64,000 nt of DNA from Haemophilus parainfluenzae. Lineage in GTDB: Bacteria > Pseudomonadota > Gammaproteobacteria > Enterobacterales > Pasteurellaceae. The DNA lies in contig NZ_QEPZ01000001.1 of the NCBI RefSeq assembly GCF_003253005.1, forward strand, positions 62,001-126,000, in the 5' to 3' direction. The translations under genes were made by a program, and so were the position numbers. Positions within the stretch are counted from its first letter, which is position 1, and each line of letters opens with the position of its first letter. Of this stretch, positions 52,188 to 61,862 are shown in pieces. Below the pieces are notes generated by a model. It did not search any database and was not told the origin of the DNA. It worked only from the letters and a program-made list of their open reading frames with translations.

Positions 52188-54314
52188 ATGAACGCTTTCT
52201 TTGTGATTAAGCGTGATGGTTCACGAATTGGGTTTGACCTACAACGCATTACTAATGCAATCAAAAAAGCAGCAAGTGCGGTCAATATTGTTGATGAAAT
52301 TTATATTCATGAGCTGAGCCAGCGAATTAATACTAAAATTTTTAGTCATTATCAGCATGAAATTGATATCAACCAGATTCAAAAAATTGTTGAAGATCAC
52401 TTAATGACAAGCAAGTATCCACAAATTGCACGTGCTTATATTGAATATCGTCACGATCGCGACCTGGCACGTGAAAAACGCAGCCAATTAACCAAAGAAA
52501 TTGAAGGACTGATTGAGCAAAGCAACGTGGAATTACTTAATGAAAACGCAAATAAAGATGCGAAAGTTATTCCTACCCAACGTGATTTACTAGCAGGTAT
52601 TGTGGCAAAACATTATGCCAAACGTCATATTCTGCCAAGAGATGTTGTTGAAGCCCATGAAAAAGGGGAAATCCACTATCACGACTTAGATTATGCGCCA
52701 TTTTTCCCAATGTTTAACTGCATGCTCGTTGATCTAAAAGGTATGCTTTCACATGGTTTTAAAATGGGTAATGCTGAAATTGAGCCGCCTAAATCTATCG
52801 GTACAGCAACAGCTGTTACTGCACAAATTATTGCTCAAGTCGCTAGCCATATTTATGGCGGTACAACCATTAATCGTATTGATGAAGTACTTGCACCTTA
52901 TGTTCAACTCAGCTTTGAAAAACATCTGAAAAATGCCGCCCAATGGCAAATTCCGAATGCGGAAGGTTATGCGAAAGCGCTAATTGAAAAAGAATGTTTT
53001 GATGCGTTCCAATCCCTTGAATATGAAGTCAATACGCTCCATACATCAAATGGTCAAACGCCGTTTGTTACCTTTGGTTTTGGCTTAGGTACAAATTGGC
53101 AAGAACGGTTAATTCAGCAATCGATTTTGAAAAACCGTATTCGTGGCTTGGGTAAAAATCATAAAACGCCCGTCTTCCCTAAACTGGTCTTTACCATTAA
53201 AAAAGGCGTGAACCAAAACGAACAAGATCCAAACTATGACATTAAAAAACTGGCATTAGAATGCGCGTCAAAACGCATGTATCCAGATATTTTAAACTAT
53301 GATCAAGTGGTTAAAATCACTGGCTCATTCAAAGCCCCAATGGGTTGTCGTAGCTTCTTGGGTGCTTATGAAGAAAACGGTCATGAAGTGCATGATGGTC
53401 GCAATAATTTAGGCGTGGTCAGTCTGAATCTGCCTCGCATTGCTCTGGAAGCACAAGGAAATGAAGAAAAATTCTACCGCACTTTAGATGAACGCTTAGC
53501 CCTCGCGAAGAAAGCCTTACTTACCCGTATTGTGCGCTTAGAAAATACCAAAGCTCGTGTTGCGCCAATTCTCTATATGGAAGGCGCTTGCGGCGTTCGA
53601 CTAAAAGCCGATGATAATGTTGCGGATATTTTCAAAAATGGACGAGCATCAATTTCTTTAGGCTATATTGGCATTCATGAAACCATCAATGCACTGTATA
53701 AAAAGGGACATATTTTTGACGATGAACAACTACGTGAAAAAGGTATTGCGATTGTGCGTCGTTTAAGCGAAGCGGTAAAACAATGGCAGAAAGAAACCGG
53801 CTATGCATTTAGCCTTTATTCCACACCAAGTGAAAACTTGTGCGATCGCTTCTGTCGTTTAGATACCAAACAATTTGGTGTCATTGAAGGCGTTACCGAT
53901 AAAGGCTACTACACTAATAGCTATCACTTAGATGTAGAGAAAAAAGTCAATCCATACGATAAATTAGACTTTGAAATGCCTTATCCTGAACTAGCAAGTG
54001 GCGGCTTTATCTGTTATGGCGAATACCCTAACATTCAGCATAACCTCAAAGCACTCGAAGATGTGTGGGATTATAGCTACGATCGCGTGCCTTATTACGG
54101 CACCAACACGCCAATTGATGAATGTTACGAATGTGGTTTCACAGGAGAGTTTAATTGCACAAGCAAAGGCTTTGTTTGTCCTAAATGTGGTAATCATGAC
54201 AGTGCAAAAGTCTCCGTAACCCGACGTGTTTGTGGTTATCTCGGCAGTCCTGATGCTCGTCCATTCAATGCGGGCAAACAGGAAGAAGTAAAACGTCGAG
54301 TGAAACACCTATAA
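52188..54314 (+). CDS. nrdD: Anaerobic ribonucleoside-triphosphate reductase
   Basis: NrdD reduces ribonucleotides to deoxyribonucleotides without oxygen, using a glycyl radical installed by NrdG. The 708 residues match the class III enzyme. An N-terminal ATP-cone (FFVIKRDGSRIGFDLQRITNAI) covers about residues 1-95. The core has HYDLDYAPFFPMFNCM and FGFGLGTNW. Near the end is a zinc site, CYECGFTGEFNCTSKGFVCPKCG-type with four Cys, then the glycyl-radical loop RRVCGYLGSPDARPFNAGKQEE. Upstream are an FNR box and two NrdR boxes. nrdG is not adjacent: it lies 9.5 kb downstream at the window edge. Confidence 0.98.
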   Translation: MNAFFVIKRDGSRIGFDLQRITNAIKKAASAVNIVDEIYIHELSQRINTKIFSHYQHEIDINQIQKIVEDHLMTSKYPQIARAYIEYRHDRDLAREKRSQLTKEIEGLIEQSNVELLNENANKDAKVIPTQRDLLAGIVAKHYAKRHILPRDVVEAHEKGEIHYHDLDYAPFFPMFNCMLVDLKGMLSHGFKMGNAEIEPPKSIGTATAVTAQIIAQVASHIYGGTTINRIDEVLAPYVQLSFEKHLKNAAQWQIPNAEGYAKALIEKECFDAFQSLEYEVNTLHTSNGQTPFVTFGFGLGTNWQERLIQQSILKNRIRGLGKNHKTPVFPKLVFTIKKGVNQNEQDPNYDIKKLALECASKRMYPDILNYDQVVKITGSFKAPMGCRSFLGAYEENGHEVHDGRNNLGVVSLNLPRIALEAQGNEEKFYRTLDERLALAKKALLTRIVRLENTKARVAPILYMEGACGVRLKADDNVADIFKNGRASISLGYIGIHETINALYKKGHIFDDEQLREKGIAIVRRLSEAVKQWQKETGYAFSLYSTPSENLCDRFCRLDTKQFGVIEGVTDKGYYTNSYHLDVEKKVNPYDKLDFEMPYPELASGGFICYGEYPNIQHNLKALEDVWDYSYDRVPYYGTNTPIDECYECGFTGEFNCTSKGFVCPKCGNHDSAKVSVTRRVCGYLGSPDARPFNAGKQEEVKRRVKHL

Positions 54315-54335
54315 TGTCGCAACATTGATTATGAT

Positions 54336-54369
54336 AAAATAGCTCATCAAAAGTGAGCTATTTTTATTT
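54336..54369 (+). terminator. Terminator after nrdD
   Basis: AAAATAGCTCA and TGAGCTATTTTT arms with a 7-nt loop, 22 bases after the stop. Confidence 0.88.
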
Positions 54370-54388
54370 CAATAAATAAGGAAGTACC

Positions 54389-54970
54389 ATGCCAACACTT
54401 ACACAAATCACGCAATCCATTATGCAAGATCCCGATAATCAATCATTCACGGCAAAAGGAATTGAACCGCTTTTTGCGGCACCAACGACAGCTCGTATTA
54501 ATATTGTCGGACAAGCCCCCGGAATTAAAGCCCAAGAAAGTCGTTTATATTGGAATGATAAAAGTGGTGATCGCCTGCGAGAATGGCTAGGCGTGGATCG
54601 TGATACCTTTTATCACTCGGGTATGTTTGCTGTCATCCCGATGGATTTTTATTACCCTGGGAAAGGCAAATCTGGTGATTTACCGCCACGCAAAGGCTTC
54701 GCAGAGAAATGGCATGCACCGATTTTAGCTAACTTGCCCAACATAGCGCTTACCATTCTTATCGGGCAATATGCACAAAAATATTATTTACCAGAAAACG
54801 AGCTTAATGTGACTGAAACGGTTCACCATTTCCGTGATTTTCTCCCTCACTTTCTCCCGCTCGTTCATCCCTCACCACGCAACCAAATTTGGCTCAAGAA
54901 AAATCCATGGTTTGAACAAGAGATTATCTCAGTATTACAAAAGCAAGTGAAAGCGATTTTATCTCGCTAA
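54389..54970 (+). CDS. Uracil-DNA glycosylase superfamily protein
   Basis: A 193-residue member of the uracil-DNA glycosylase superfamily, possibly acting on uracil or other damaged bases in DNA. The first active-site motif appears as INIVGQAPGIKAQESR (GxAPG pattern) at about residue 38, and the second as LPLVHPSPRNQIWLKKNPWFE (HPSPRN) at about residue 155. The middle holds FYYPGKGKSGDLPPRKGFAEKWH. These features fit the small YqfB-like/UDG-like group that is often annotated only as a UDG-family protein. It lacks the four Cys of family 4 enzymes. Enzyme activity is inferred only. Confidence 0.85.
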   Translation: MPTLTQITQSIMQDPDNQSFTAKGIEPLFAAPTTARINIVGQAPGIKAQESRLYWNDKSGDRLREWLGVDRDTFYHSGMFAVIPMDFYYPGKGKSGDLPPRKGFAEKWHAPILANLPNIALTILIGQYAQKYYLPENELNVTETVHHFRDFLPHFLPLVHPSPRNQIWLKKNPWFEQEIISVLQKQVKAILSR

Positions 54971-54986
54971 ATTGATATTCAACGAT

Positions 54987-55028
54987 AAAGTGCGGTCAAA
55001 AAGCATCCAGTTTTGACTGCACTTTTCT
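54987..55028 (+). terminator. Inverted uptake-signal terminator after the UDG-like gene
   Basis: AAAGTGCGGTCAAAA and TTTTGACTGCACTTTT pair with one mismatch and are followed by CTTTT. One arm is a consensus uptake signal, the other a one-base variant. Confidence 0.75.
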
Positions 55029-55119
55029 TTTACTGTAATCAATTTTTAGTATGCATTATTTCCTGATTTAAATCTCTATGGTAAAATCGCCAACTTCTTA
55101 AAATATATAGGGAAAATAC

Positions 55120-56517
55120 ATGCAACAAACCCCCATTACAAACTCACAATCTAAAGTTTGGAATAAAAATGCGATTATATTCCTCGCCGATATGGGTCTC
55201 TTTTTTATTTTATTAAATATTCTACCTTTTGAACCGGCAGCGAATAAAGGTTTAGCATTATTGGCATTCGTGGCGATTTTGTGGATGACTGAAGCAGTAA
55301 ATGTCACCATCACCGCGTTATTCGTTCCAATTTTGTCGGTATTACTCGGATTGGTGAATAGTCGCGAAGCGCTCGTAGCCTTTGCAGATCCAACTATCTT
55401 CTTATTCTTCGGTGGTTTTGCACTTGCAACGGCATTAAATGTGCAAAAGATCGACCAAATGATTTCTAATAAAATCATGCAGTTAGCTAGGGGGCATTTA
55501 TCTGTTGCCATACTCTATTTATTCATCGCTACCGCATTTTTATCTATGTGGATGAGTAATACTGCTACTGCTGCAATGATGATTCCTCTTTCAATGACCA
55601 TTTTGAGTCAATTAGATCAGAAGGAAGAACATAATACTTATGTTTTCGTACTGTTAGGGATTGCTTATAGTGCCACCATTGGCGGAATGGGAACCCTTGT
55701 GGGTAGCCCGCCAAATGCCATTGCAGCATCTCAACTTCATTTAGATTTTGCTGACTGGTTAATGTATGGCACGCCAGTGATGTTAATTTTATTCCCGCTT
55801 ATTATTGGTTGGTTATACCTTGTTTTTAAACCGAAACTCGGTCTCCGTTTTGATGCTGAATTTGCCAAAATTCACATGACGAAAAAACGTATTTTAACCT
55901 TAACTATTTTTGTGACTGTGGCGATTCTTTGGATTTTTGGTGGTTACCTCAATCCAATTCTTTCTCAATTATTAGGGCTACCAAAACCCATTGGCAGTTT
56001 TGACAGTATGGTTGCCCTATCGGCTGCAATCGTCATTTGCGTGACGGGTATCGCAAGCTGGAAAGAAATACAAGACAATACAGAATGGGGGGTGTTGTTC
56101 CTTTTCGGTGGAGGTTTAACCTTAAGCTCAGTATTGACTCAATCTGGCGCAAGCAAAATCATGGCGGATGGCATTGTCTTCATCATTGAAGGAGGTCACT
56201 ACTATGTAATGGCATTAATTGTTGCAACCTTTATTGTCTGCTTGACTGAATTTACGTCAAACACAGCAAGTGCGGCCTTGCTCGTTCCAATCTTTATTTC
56301 GATCGCACAAGCACTGAATATGCCACCGCTTGGTTTTGCGATGATTATTGGTTTGGGTGCATCTTGTGCCTTTATGATGCCGGTTGGTACACCGCCGAAT
56401 GCAATTGTGTACTCCACAGGCTTTGTTAAACAATCCGAAATGATCCGCGTTGGTAAATTTATTGATTTAACCTGTATGCTAATTATCGGAACAATTGCTT
56501 ATCTATTCTGGATGTAG
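55120..56517 (+). CDS. DASS-family sodium:dicarboxylate symporter
   Basis: A 465-residue inner-membrane transporter of the divalent anion:Na+ symporter (DASS/SLC13) family, which imports C4-dicarboxylates, citrate or sulfate. The two hallmark SNT motifs are present: FLSMWMSNTATAAMMIPL (about residue 148) and EFTSNTASAALLVPIFI (about residue 380); each binds sodium and a carboxylate. Other landmarks: GGFALATALNVQKID, GTLVGSPPNAIAA and MMPVGTPPNAIVYSTG. About eleven membrane helices are expected. The exact substrate cannot be read from sequence. It is monocistronic, with a terminator made of an uptake-signal pair. Confidence 0.9.
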   Translation: MQQTPITNSQSKVWNKNAIIFLADMGLFFILLNILPFEPAANKGLALLAFVAILWMTEAVNVTITALFVPILSVLLGLVNSREALVAFADPTIFLFFGGFALATALNVQKIDQMISNKIMQLARGHLSVAILYLFIATAFLSMWMSNTATAAMMIPLSMTILSQLDQKEEHNTYVFVLLGIAYSATIGGMGTLVGSPPNAIAASQLHLDFADWLMYGTPVMLILFPLIIGWLYLVFKPKLGLRFDAEFAKIHMTKKRILTLTIFVTVAILWIFGGYLNPILSQLLGLPKPIGSFDSMVALSAAIVICVTGIASWKEIQDNTEWGVLFLFGGGLTLSSVLTQSGASKIMADGIVFIIEGGHYYVMALIVATFIVCLTEFTSNTASAALLVPIFISIAQALNMPPLGFAMIIGLGASCAFMMPVGTPPNAIVYSTGFVKQSEMIRVGKFIDLTCMLIIGTIAYLFWM

Positions 56518-56531
56518 TCTTTAAATCAAAC

Positions 56532-56575
56532 AAGTGCGGTTGAAAATCACGTAATTTTTAACCACACTTTTTTTA
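56532..56575 (+). terminator. Terminator after the DASS transporter
   Basis: AAGTGCGGTT and AACCACACTT (one mismatch) plus inner AAAAT/ATTTT form a long stem followed by TTTTTT. The left arm is a consensus uptake signal, the right a variant. Confidence 0.75.
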
Positions 56576-56583
56576 TTTTCTTT

Positions 56584-56599
56584 ACGCAAACGTTTGCGC
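56584..56599 (+). promoter_or_regulatory. PurR operator of the purine permease
   Basis: ACGCAAACGTTTGCGC matches the PurR palindrome ACGCAAACGTTTGCGT in all but the last base. It lies about 55 bases before the start codon, overlapping the -35 region of a promoter whose -10 is TATAAT at 56616-56621. Confidence 0.9.
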
Positions 56600-56653
56600 T
56601 GAATAAAAATTAACGTATAATTCGCACAATTTTTTTCTACTTAAGGGAACCTA

Positions 56654-57964
56654 ATGAATAACAACCTGCTTTATACCGTGGAAGACAAACCACCTTTCGG
56701 ATTAAGTTTACTCCTTGCGGCACAACATTTACTTGCCGCACTTGGGGGAATTATTGCCGTACCATTGGTCATTGGTAACGTCTTAAAATTACCGACTGAA
56801 GATACTATTACCTTAGTTAATGCGGCTCTGCTCATTTCCGGCGTAGTGACCGTTATCCAATGTAAAGGCTTAGGACCTGTGGGCATTCGTTTGCCAAGTG
56901 TGATGGGAACCAGTTTTACTTTCGTTGCCGCAGCACTAGCGATTGGTTTTAGCGAATATGGCATCGCCGGTATTTTAGGTTCTTCTCTCATTGGTTCCTT
57001 AGTGATGATTATCGGCAGTTTCTTCATGCCGTATATTCGCAAATTGTTCCCACCACTTGTGACAGGGACTGTTGTCATGATGATCGGCTTAAGCCTGATT
57101 CCAGTTGCAGTTGACTGGTTTGCTGGTGGTCAACGTGGTGATGCGAATTATGCAACGCCAGAAAATTTAATGATGGCGAGCTTTGTATTAGTCATCGTAG
57201 TCGCACTCGTGCAATGGGGTAAAGGGATTTTCTCCGCCGCAGCTATCGTTATTGGGATGATGACAGGCTATCTCGTTTGTTTAGCCATGGGCTGGGTAAG
57301 CTTTGAAGGCGTAAAACAAGCACAAATTTTCGCGATTCCACAACCACTACACTTTGGCTTAGCCTTCCCAATTTCAGGTATTATCGGCATGTCCATTGCG
57401 TATTTAGTGACGATCGTTGAATCAAGCGGTAACTTCTTAGCGCTGGGTAATGCAACACAAACAGAAATCACCGGCAAACATTTACGCGGTGGCGTTTTAG
57501 CCGATGGTTTAGGATCTGCCCTAGCTGCCATTATGTCCACCACACCATTCTCTTCATTCTCACAAAACATTGGTGTCATTTCTCTAACGGGCGTGGCAAG
57601 TCGTCACGTTGTTGCGCTAACCGGTGTACTTCTAGCGCTAGCGGGTTTATTCCCTGTATTCGGTGCATTAATTGTATCAATTCCATTACCAGTATTAGGC
57701 GGTGCAGGCTTAATGATGTTCGCGATGATTATCGCCGCAGGTATCCAAATGTTAGATAAAGTCGCACGTAGCAAACGCAATGGTTTAATCATCGCCATTT
57801 CCATTGGCTGTGGCTTAGCCGTGACGACCCGTCCTGAATTGCTTGATAAATTACCACATTTTTTCAAAGAAGTGCTCGGTTCAGGTATTACTGTAGGTTC
57901 ATTACTTGCCTTAATTCTTAACCTCGTGCTTCCAGAAGATAAAGTGAAAGAAATAAAAGAATAA
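56654..57964 (+). CDS. NCS2-family xanthine/uric-acid permease
   Basis: A 436-residue nucleobase:cation symporter-2 (NAT) protein that imports xanthine, urate or a related purine. Family landmarks are LLLAAQHLLAALGG near residue 20 (AQH motif), KGLGPVGIRLPSVMGTSFTFV, AYLVTIVESSGNFLALGNAT (conserved Glu) and QNIGVISLTGVASRHV, the NAT signature. The QNxGVIxLTGVASR form is seen in XanQ/UacT/PbuX-like purine permeases, not in UraA-type uracil carriers. The PurR operator upstream supports purine substrate. Twelve to fourteen transmembrane helices are expected. A terminator follows. Confidence 0.9.
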   Translation: MNNNLLYTVEDKPPFGLSLLLAAQHLLAALGGIIAVPLVIGNVLKLPTEDTITLVNAALLISGVVTVIQCKGLGPVGIRLPSVMGTSFTFVAAALAIGFSEYGIAGILGSSLIGSLVMIIGSFFMPYIRKLFPPLVTGTVVMMIGLSLIPVAVDWFAGGQRGDANYATPENLMMASFVLVIVVALVQWGKGIFSAAAIVIGMMTGYLVCLAMGWVSFEGVKQAQIFAIPQPLHFGLAFPISGIIGMSIAYLVTIVESSGNFLALGNATQTEITGKHLRGGVLADGLGSALAAIMSTTPFSSFSQNIGVISLTGVASRHVVALTGVLLALAGLFPVFGALIVSIPLPVLGGAGLMMFAMIIAAGIQMLDKVARSKRNGLIIAISIGCGLAVTTRPELLDKLPHFFKEVLGSGITVGSLLALILNLVLPEDKVKEIKE

Positions 57965-57979
57965 AAATAGATCGTAAAT

Positions 57980-58009
57980 AAGGGCAGATTAACACTGCCC
58001 TTTTCTTTT
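57980..58009 (+). terminator. Terminator after the purine permease
   Basis: AAGGGCAG-attaaca-CTGCCCTT followed by TTCTTTT, 16 bases after the stop. Confidence 0.85.
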
Positions 58010-58083
58010 CCTGTAAAACATTTCTAAAACTGACCGCACTTTGCTAAAATCAAGCATCATTTTCCATTTATCAAGGAATAAAA

Positions 58084-58941
58084 ATGGCAGATTTACCTTT
58101 TTTAGTTGAACTCAACGAACAAAATCTTACCGAAACGTTGCAAAGCTCTGTTGAAACCCCGCTTGTCATTAACTTTTATGCACCAAGCCATAAAGAATCA
58201 GCTGATTTTGCAAAAGTTCTACAACGTGTTGCTGAACAATACCAAGGGCAATTTATCCTCGGCTTAGTCAATTGTGAAACAGAGCAAATGATTGCTGCAC
58301 AATTTCGTATTCAAGCGTTGCCTACAACTTATCTTTTTAAAGAGGCACAAGCATTAGATGCGTTCCCTGGTGCATTAGATGAAGCCAGTTTATTGCAACG
58401 TTTGAGTGCAATTTTGCCAAAAGAAGAAGATTTAAAATTCCAAAAAGCTTTGGATTTTTTACAAGTGGAAGATTACGACTCAGCCCTTCCATTACTGAAA
58501 GACGCCTGGGAGCTTTCAGATAAGAAAAACAGCGATGTCGCATTACTTTATGCAGAAACCTATATTGCCATGAAAAAAACGGAGCCTGCTGCAGATATTT
58601 TAGCGCAAATTCCGATTCAGGATCGCGACAGCCGTTGGCATGGCTTACAAGCGCAGATTGAGCTTTTAATTAAAGCGGCAGATACGCCAGAAATTCAGCA
58701 ATTACAAGCGGATTATGCGAAAAATCCAACGCCTGAAATTGCGTTGAAATTAGCAGTTCAGCTACATCAAGCCAATCGAAACGAAGAAGCATTGGACTTA
58801 TTATTTAGCATTCTTAGACAAGATCTTTCAGCTGAAAATGGTGAAGTAAAACAGCAGTTTTTATCTATTTTATCGGCCATTGGTAATGCGGATCCTATCA
58901 CCAATAAATATCGCCGATTGTTGTATTCATTGCTTTACTAA
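58084..58941 (+). CDS. cnoX: Thioredoxin-like co-chaperone CnoX (YbbN)
   Basis: CnoX (YbbN) joins a thioredoxin fold to TPR-like repeats and in E. coli protects clients and passes them to GroEL. The 285 residues show the thioredoxin fold at about 1-110: VINFYAPSHKESADFAKVL, then FRIQALPTTYLFKEAQ with the cis-Pro. The redox CxxC is absent, replaced by SHKE, so it has no oxidoreductase activity of the usual type. Helical TPR-like pairs fill 115-285 (ALDFLQVEDYDSALPLLKDAWE and others). trxB follows 90 bases downstream. An uptake signal lies upstream. Confidence 0.9.
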   Translation: MADLPFLVELNEQNLTETLQSSVETPLVINFYAPSHKESADFAKVLQRVAEQYQGQFILGLVNCETEQMIAAQFRIQALPTTYLFKEAQALDAFPGALDEASLLQRLSAILPKEEDLKFQKALDFLQVEDYDSALPLLKDAWELSDKKNSDVALLYAETYIAMKKTEPAADILAQIPIQDRDSRWHGLQAQIELLIKAADTPEIQQLQADYAKNPTPEIALKLAVQLHQANRNEEALDLLFSILRQDLSAENGEVKQQFLSILSAIGNADPITNKYRRLLYSLLY

Positions 58942-58962
58942 TACGATCAACTATTTTTTTAT

Positions 58963-59984
<1,022 letters not shown>

Positions 59985-60004
59985 GTGCGCTAAATTCTCA
60001 TGTA

Positions 60005-60042
60005 AGGTGCGTAAAACAAGGTTTCACGCACCTATTATTTTT
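60005..60042 (+). terminator. Terminator after trxB
   Basis: AGGTGCGT-aaaacaaggttt-cACGCACCT followed by ATTATTTTT, 21 bases past the stop. Confidence 0.75.
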
Positions 60043-60079
60043 CAAAGGTAAATTTTTTAATCCTCCAGCCAACCCATCC

Positions 60080-60091
60080 TATCCTAGGATA
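60080..60091 (+). promoter_or_regulatory. Perfect 12-bp palindrome just before cydD
   Basis: TATCCTAGGATA ends 10 bases before the cydD ATG and covers the place of the ribosome-binding site. It could be a repressor site or an RNA element; no known consensus was recognised. Confidence 0.35.
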
Positions 60092-60101
60092 AACAAAAAC
60101 A

Positions 60102-61862
60102 ATGGATAAACTTCGCCAAAAATATTTACAAAAATGGCTTCATGCGCAACAACAACCTGTTAAAAAATTAATGCGCACCAATATTGCCCTTGCCACACTT
60201 TCTTCCTTAATTCTTGTGGCTCAAACCTATTTTCTTGCGACATTGCTCGACAAGCTGATTATGCAAAATGTCGATCGCGCTGAACTGGTTCCCTATTTTA
60301 TTGCATTAATCATGACTTTTGCTTTGCGTGCGGTCATTTTATGGCTACGCGAAAAAATTGGCTTTAAAGCAGGTCGATTACTGCGCAGTCATATGCGTCA
60401 AAAGATCTTAGACAAAATCCACCAAGTGGGGCCGGCCACCATCAATAATAAACCAGCCGGTAGCTGGGCAAGTATCATGCTTGAACAAGTGGAAAATCTG
60501 CATAACTTCTATGCGCGTTTCTTACCACAACAAAGTTTGTCTGCCATTGTACCAATGGTGATTTTAATTGCCGTATTCCCGCTCAACTGGGTGGCAGGAT
60601 TGATTTTGATGGTCACTGCACCGCTTGTACCAATTTTTATGATTCTGGTGGGGATTGCAGCAGCAGATAGCAGCCAAAAAAATATGGCGACCCTTTCTCG
60701 CTTAAGTGCTCAATTCTTGGATCGTTTACGTGGTTTAGAAACCTTGCGTCTTTTCAACTGCACTTCAGAACAAACTCAACATATTGAAAGCACAACGGAA
60801 GACTTCAGAGAAACCACAATGGCTGTGCTTAAAATGGCGTTTCTCTCTTCTGCAGTGTTAGAGTTTTTTACCTCTATTTCCATTGCTTTAATGGCGGTGT
60901 ATTTTGGTTTTAGCTATTTAGGCCAAGTCGAATTTGGTACTTACGGTACCACACTGACCTTATTTACCGGTTTTTTCTGCTTAATTCTGGCACCAGAGTT
61001 TTATCAACCATTGCGTGATCTCGGGACTTACTACCACGATCGTGCAGCCGGTATTGGTGCTGCTGATGCCATTGTTGATTTCTTAGAGGCAGATTATTTA
61101 ATTGCACATCAGGGTAATGAACAAATTCCAGCGCAAAGTGCGGTCGACATTCAGGCTGAATTTTTAGTGGCGCTTTCTCCACAAGGTCAACCATTAACTA
61201 AGCCGCTGTCATTCCATATTCCGAAAAAAAGCCATATTGCCCTTGTTGGTCAAAGTGGTGCAGGAAAAACCTCTTTAATCAATGTATTACTCGGTTTCTT
61301 GCCTTATGAAGGCAGCTTAAAAATTAACGGCGTGGAACTGAATCAAAGTCGTTTAAGCGACTGGCGCAAACAAATTGCGTGGGTAGGTCAAAATCCATTA
61401 CTGCTACAAGGCAGCATCAAAGAAAATCTACTTTTAGGCGATATTCAAGCAACTGATGAGCAAATTGAGCAAGCCTTGACTTCTGCTCAAGCGAAAGAGT
61501 TTACCGACAAATTAGGCTTAGATAGTGAGATTAAAGATGGTGGAATTGGTGTATCTGTAGGCCAAGCTCAACGCTTAGCTATCGCTCGCGCTTTATTACG
61601 CAAAGGCAATTTATTATTACTCGATGAGCCAACTGCTAGCCTCGATGCTCAGTCTGAAAATCTGGTACTTGCTGCCCTTGCAGAAATGAGCCATAACCAA
61701 ACGACCTTAATGATCACACACCGTATTGAAGATCTGAAACAATGTGACAATATTTTTGTGATGCAAGAAGGTGAAATCGTTCAACAAGGGCATTTCAACC
61801 AATTAAAAGATCAAGGCTTCTTTGCCGAATTATTGGCTCAACGAAAAGAGGATATTCAATAA
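60102..61862 (+). CDS. cydD: Glutathione/cysteine ABC exporter subunit CydD
   Basis: CydDC exports glutathione and cysteine (and affects heme) and is needed to build cytochrome bd oxidase. CydD has 586 residues: an N-terminal membrane domain of six helices (to about 310) and an ABC domain. Walker A is GQSGAGKTSLINVLLG. The signature is an atypical SVGQAQRLAIARALL, the known CydD form, and Walker B is LLLLDEPTASLD. The stop overlaps the cydC start by one base. A palindrome lies just before its start. No cydAB lies in this window. Confidence 0.96.
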   Translation: MDKLRQKYLQKWLHAQQQPVKKLMRTNIALATLSSLILVAQTYFLATLLDKLIMQNVDRAELVPYFIALIMTFALRAVILWLREKIGFKAGRLLRSHMRQKILDKIHQVGPATINNKPAGSWASIMLEQVENLHNFYARFLPQQSLSAIVPMVILIAVFPLNWVAGLILMVTAPLVPIFMILVGIAAADSSQKNMATLSRLSAQFLDRLRGLETLRLFNCTSEQTQHIESTTEDFRETTMAVLKMAFLSSAVLEFFTSISIALMAVYFGFSYLGQVEFGTYGTTLTLFTGFFCLILAPEFYQPLRDLGTYYHDRAAGIGAADAIVDFLEADYLIAHQGNEQIPAQSAVDIQAEFLVALSPQGQPLTKPLSFHIPKKSHIALVGQSGAGKTSLINVLLGFLPYEGSLKINGVELNQSRLSDWRKQIAWVGQNPLLLQGSIKENLLLGDIQATDEQIEQALTSAQAKEFTDKLGLDSEIKDGGIGVSVGQAQRLAIARALLRKGNLLLLDEPTASLDAQSENLVLAALAEMSHNQTTLMITHRIEDLKQCDNIFVMQEGEIVQQGHFNQLKDQGFFAELLAQRKEDIQ

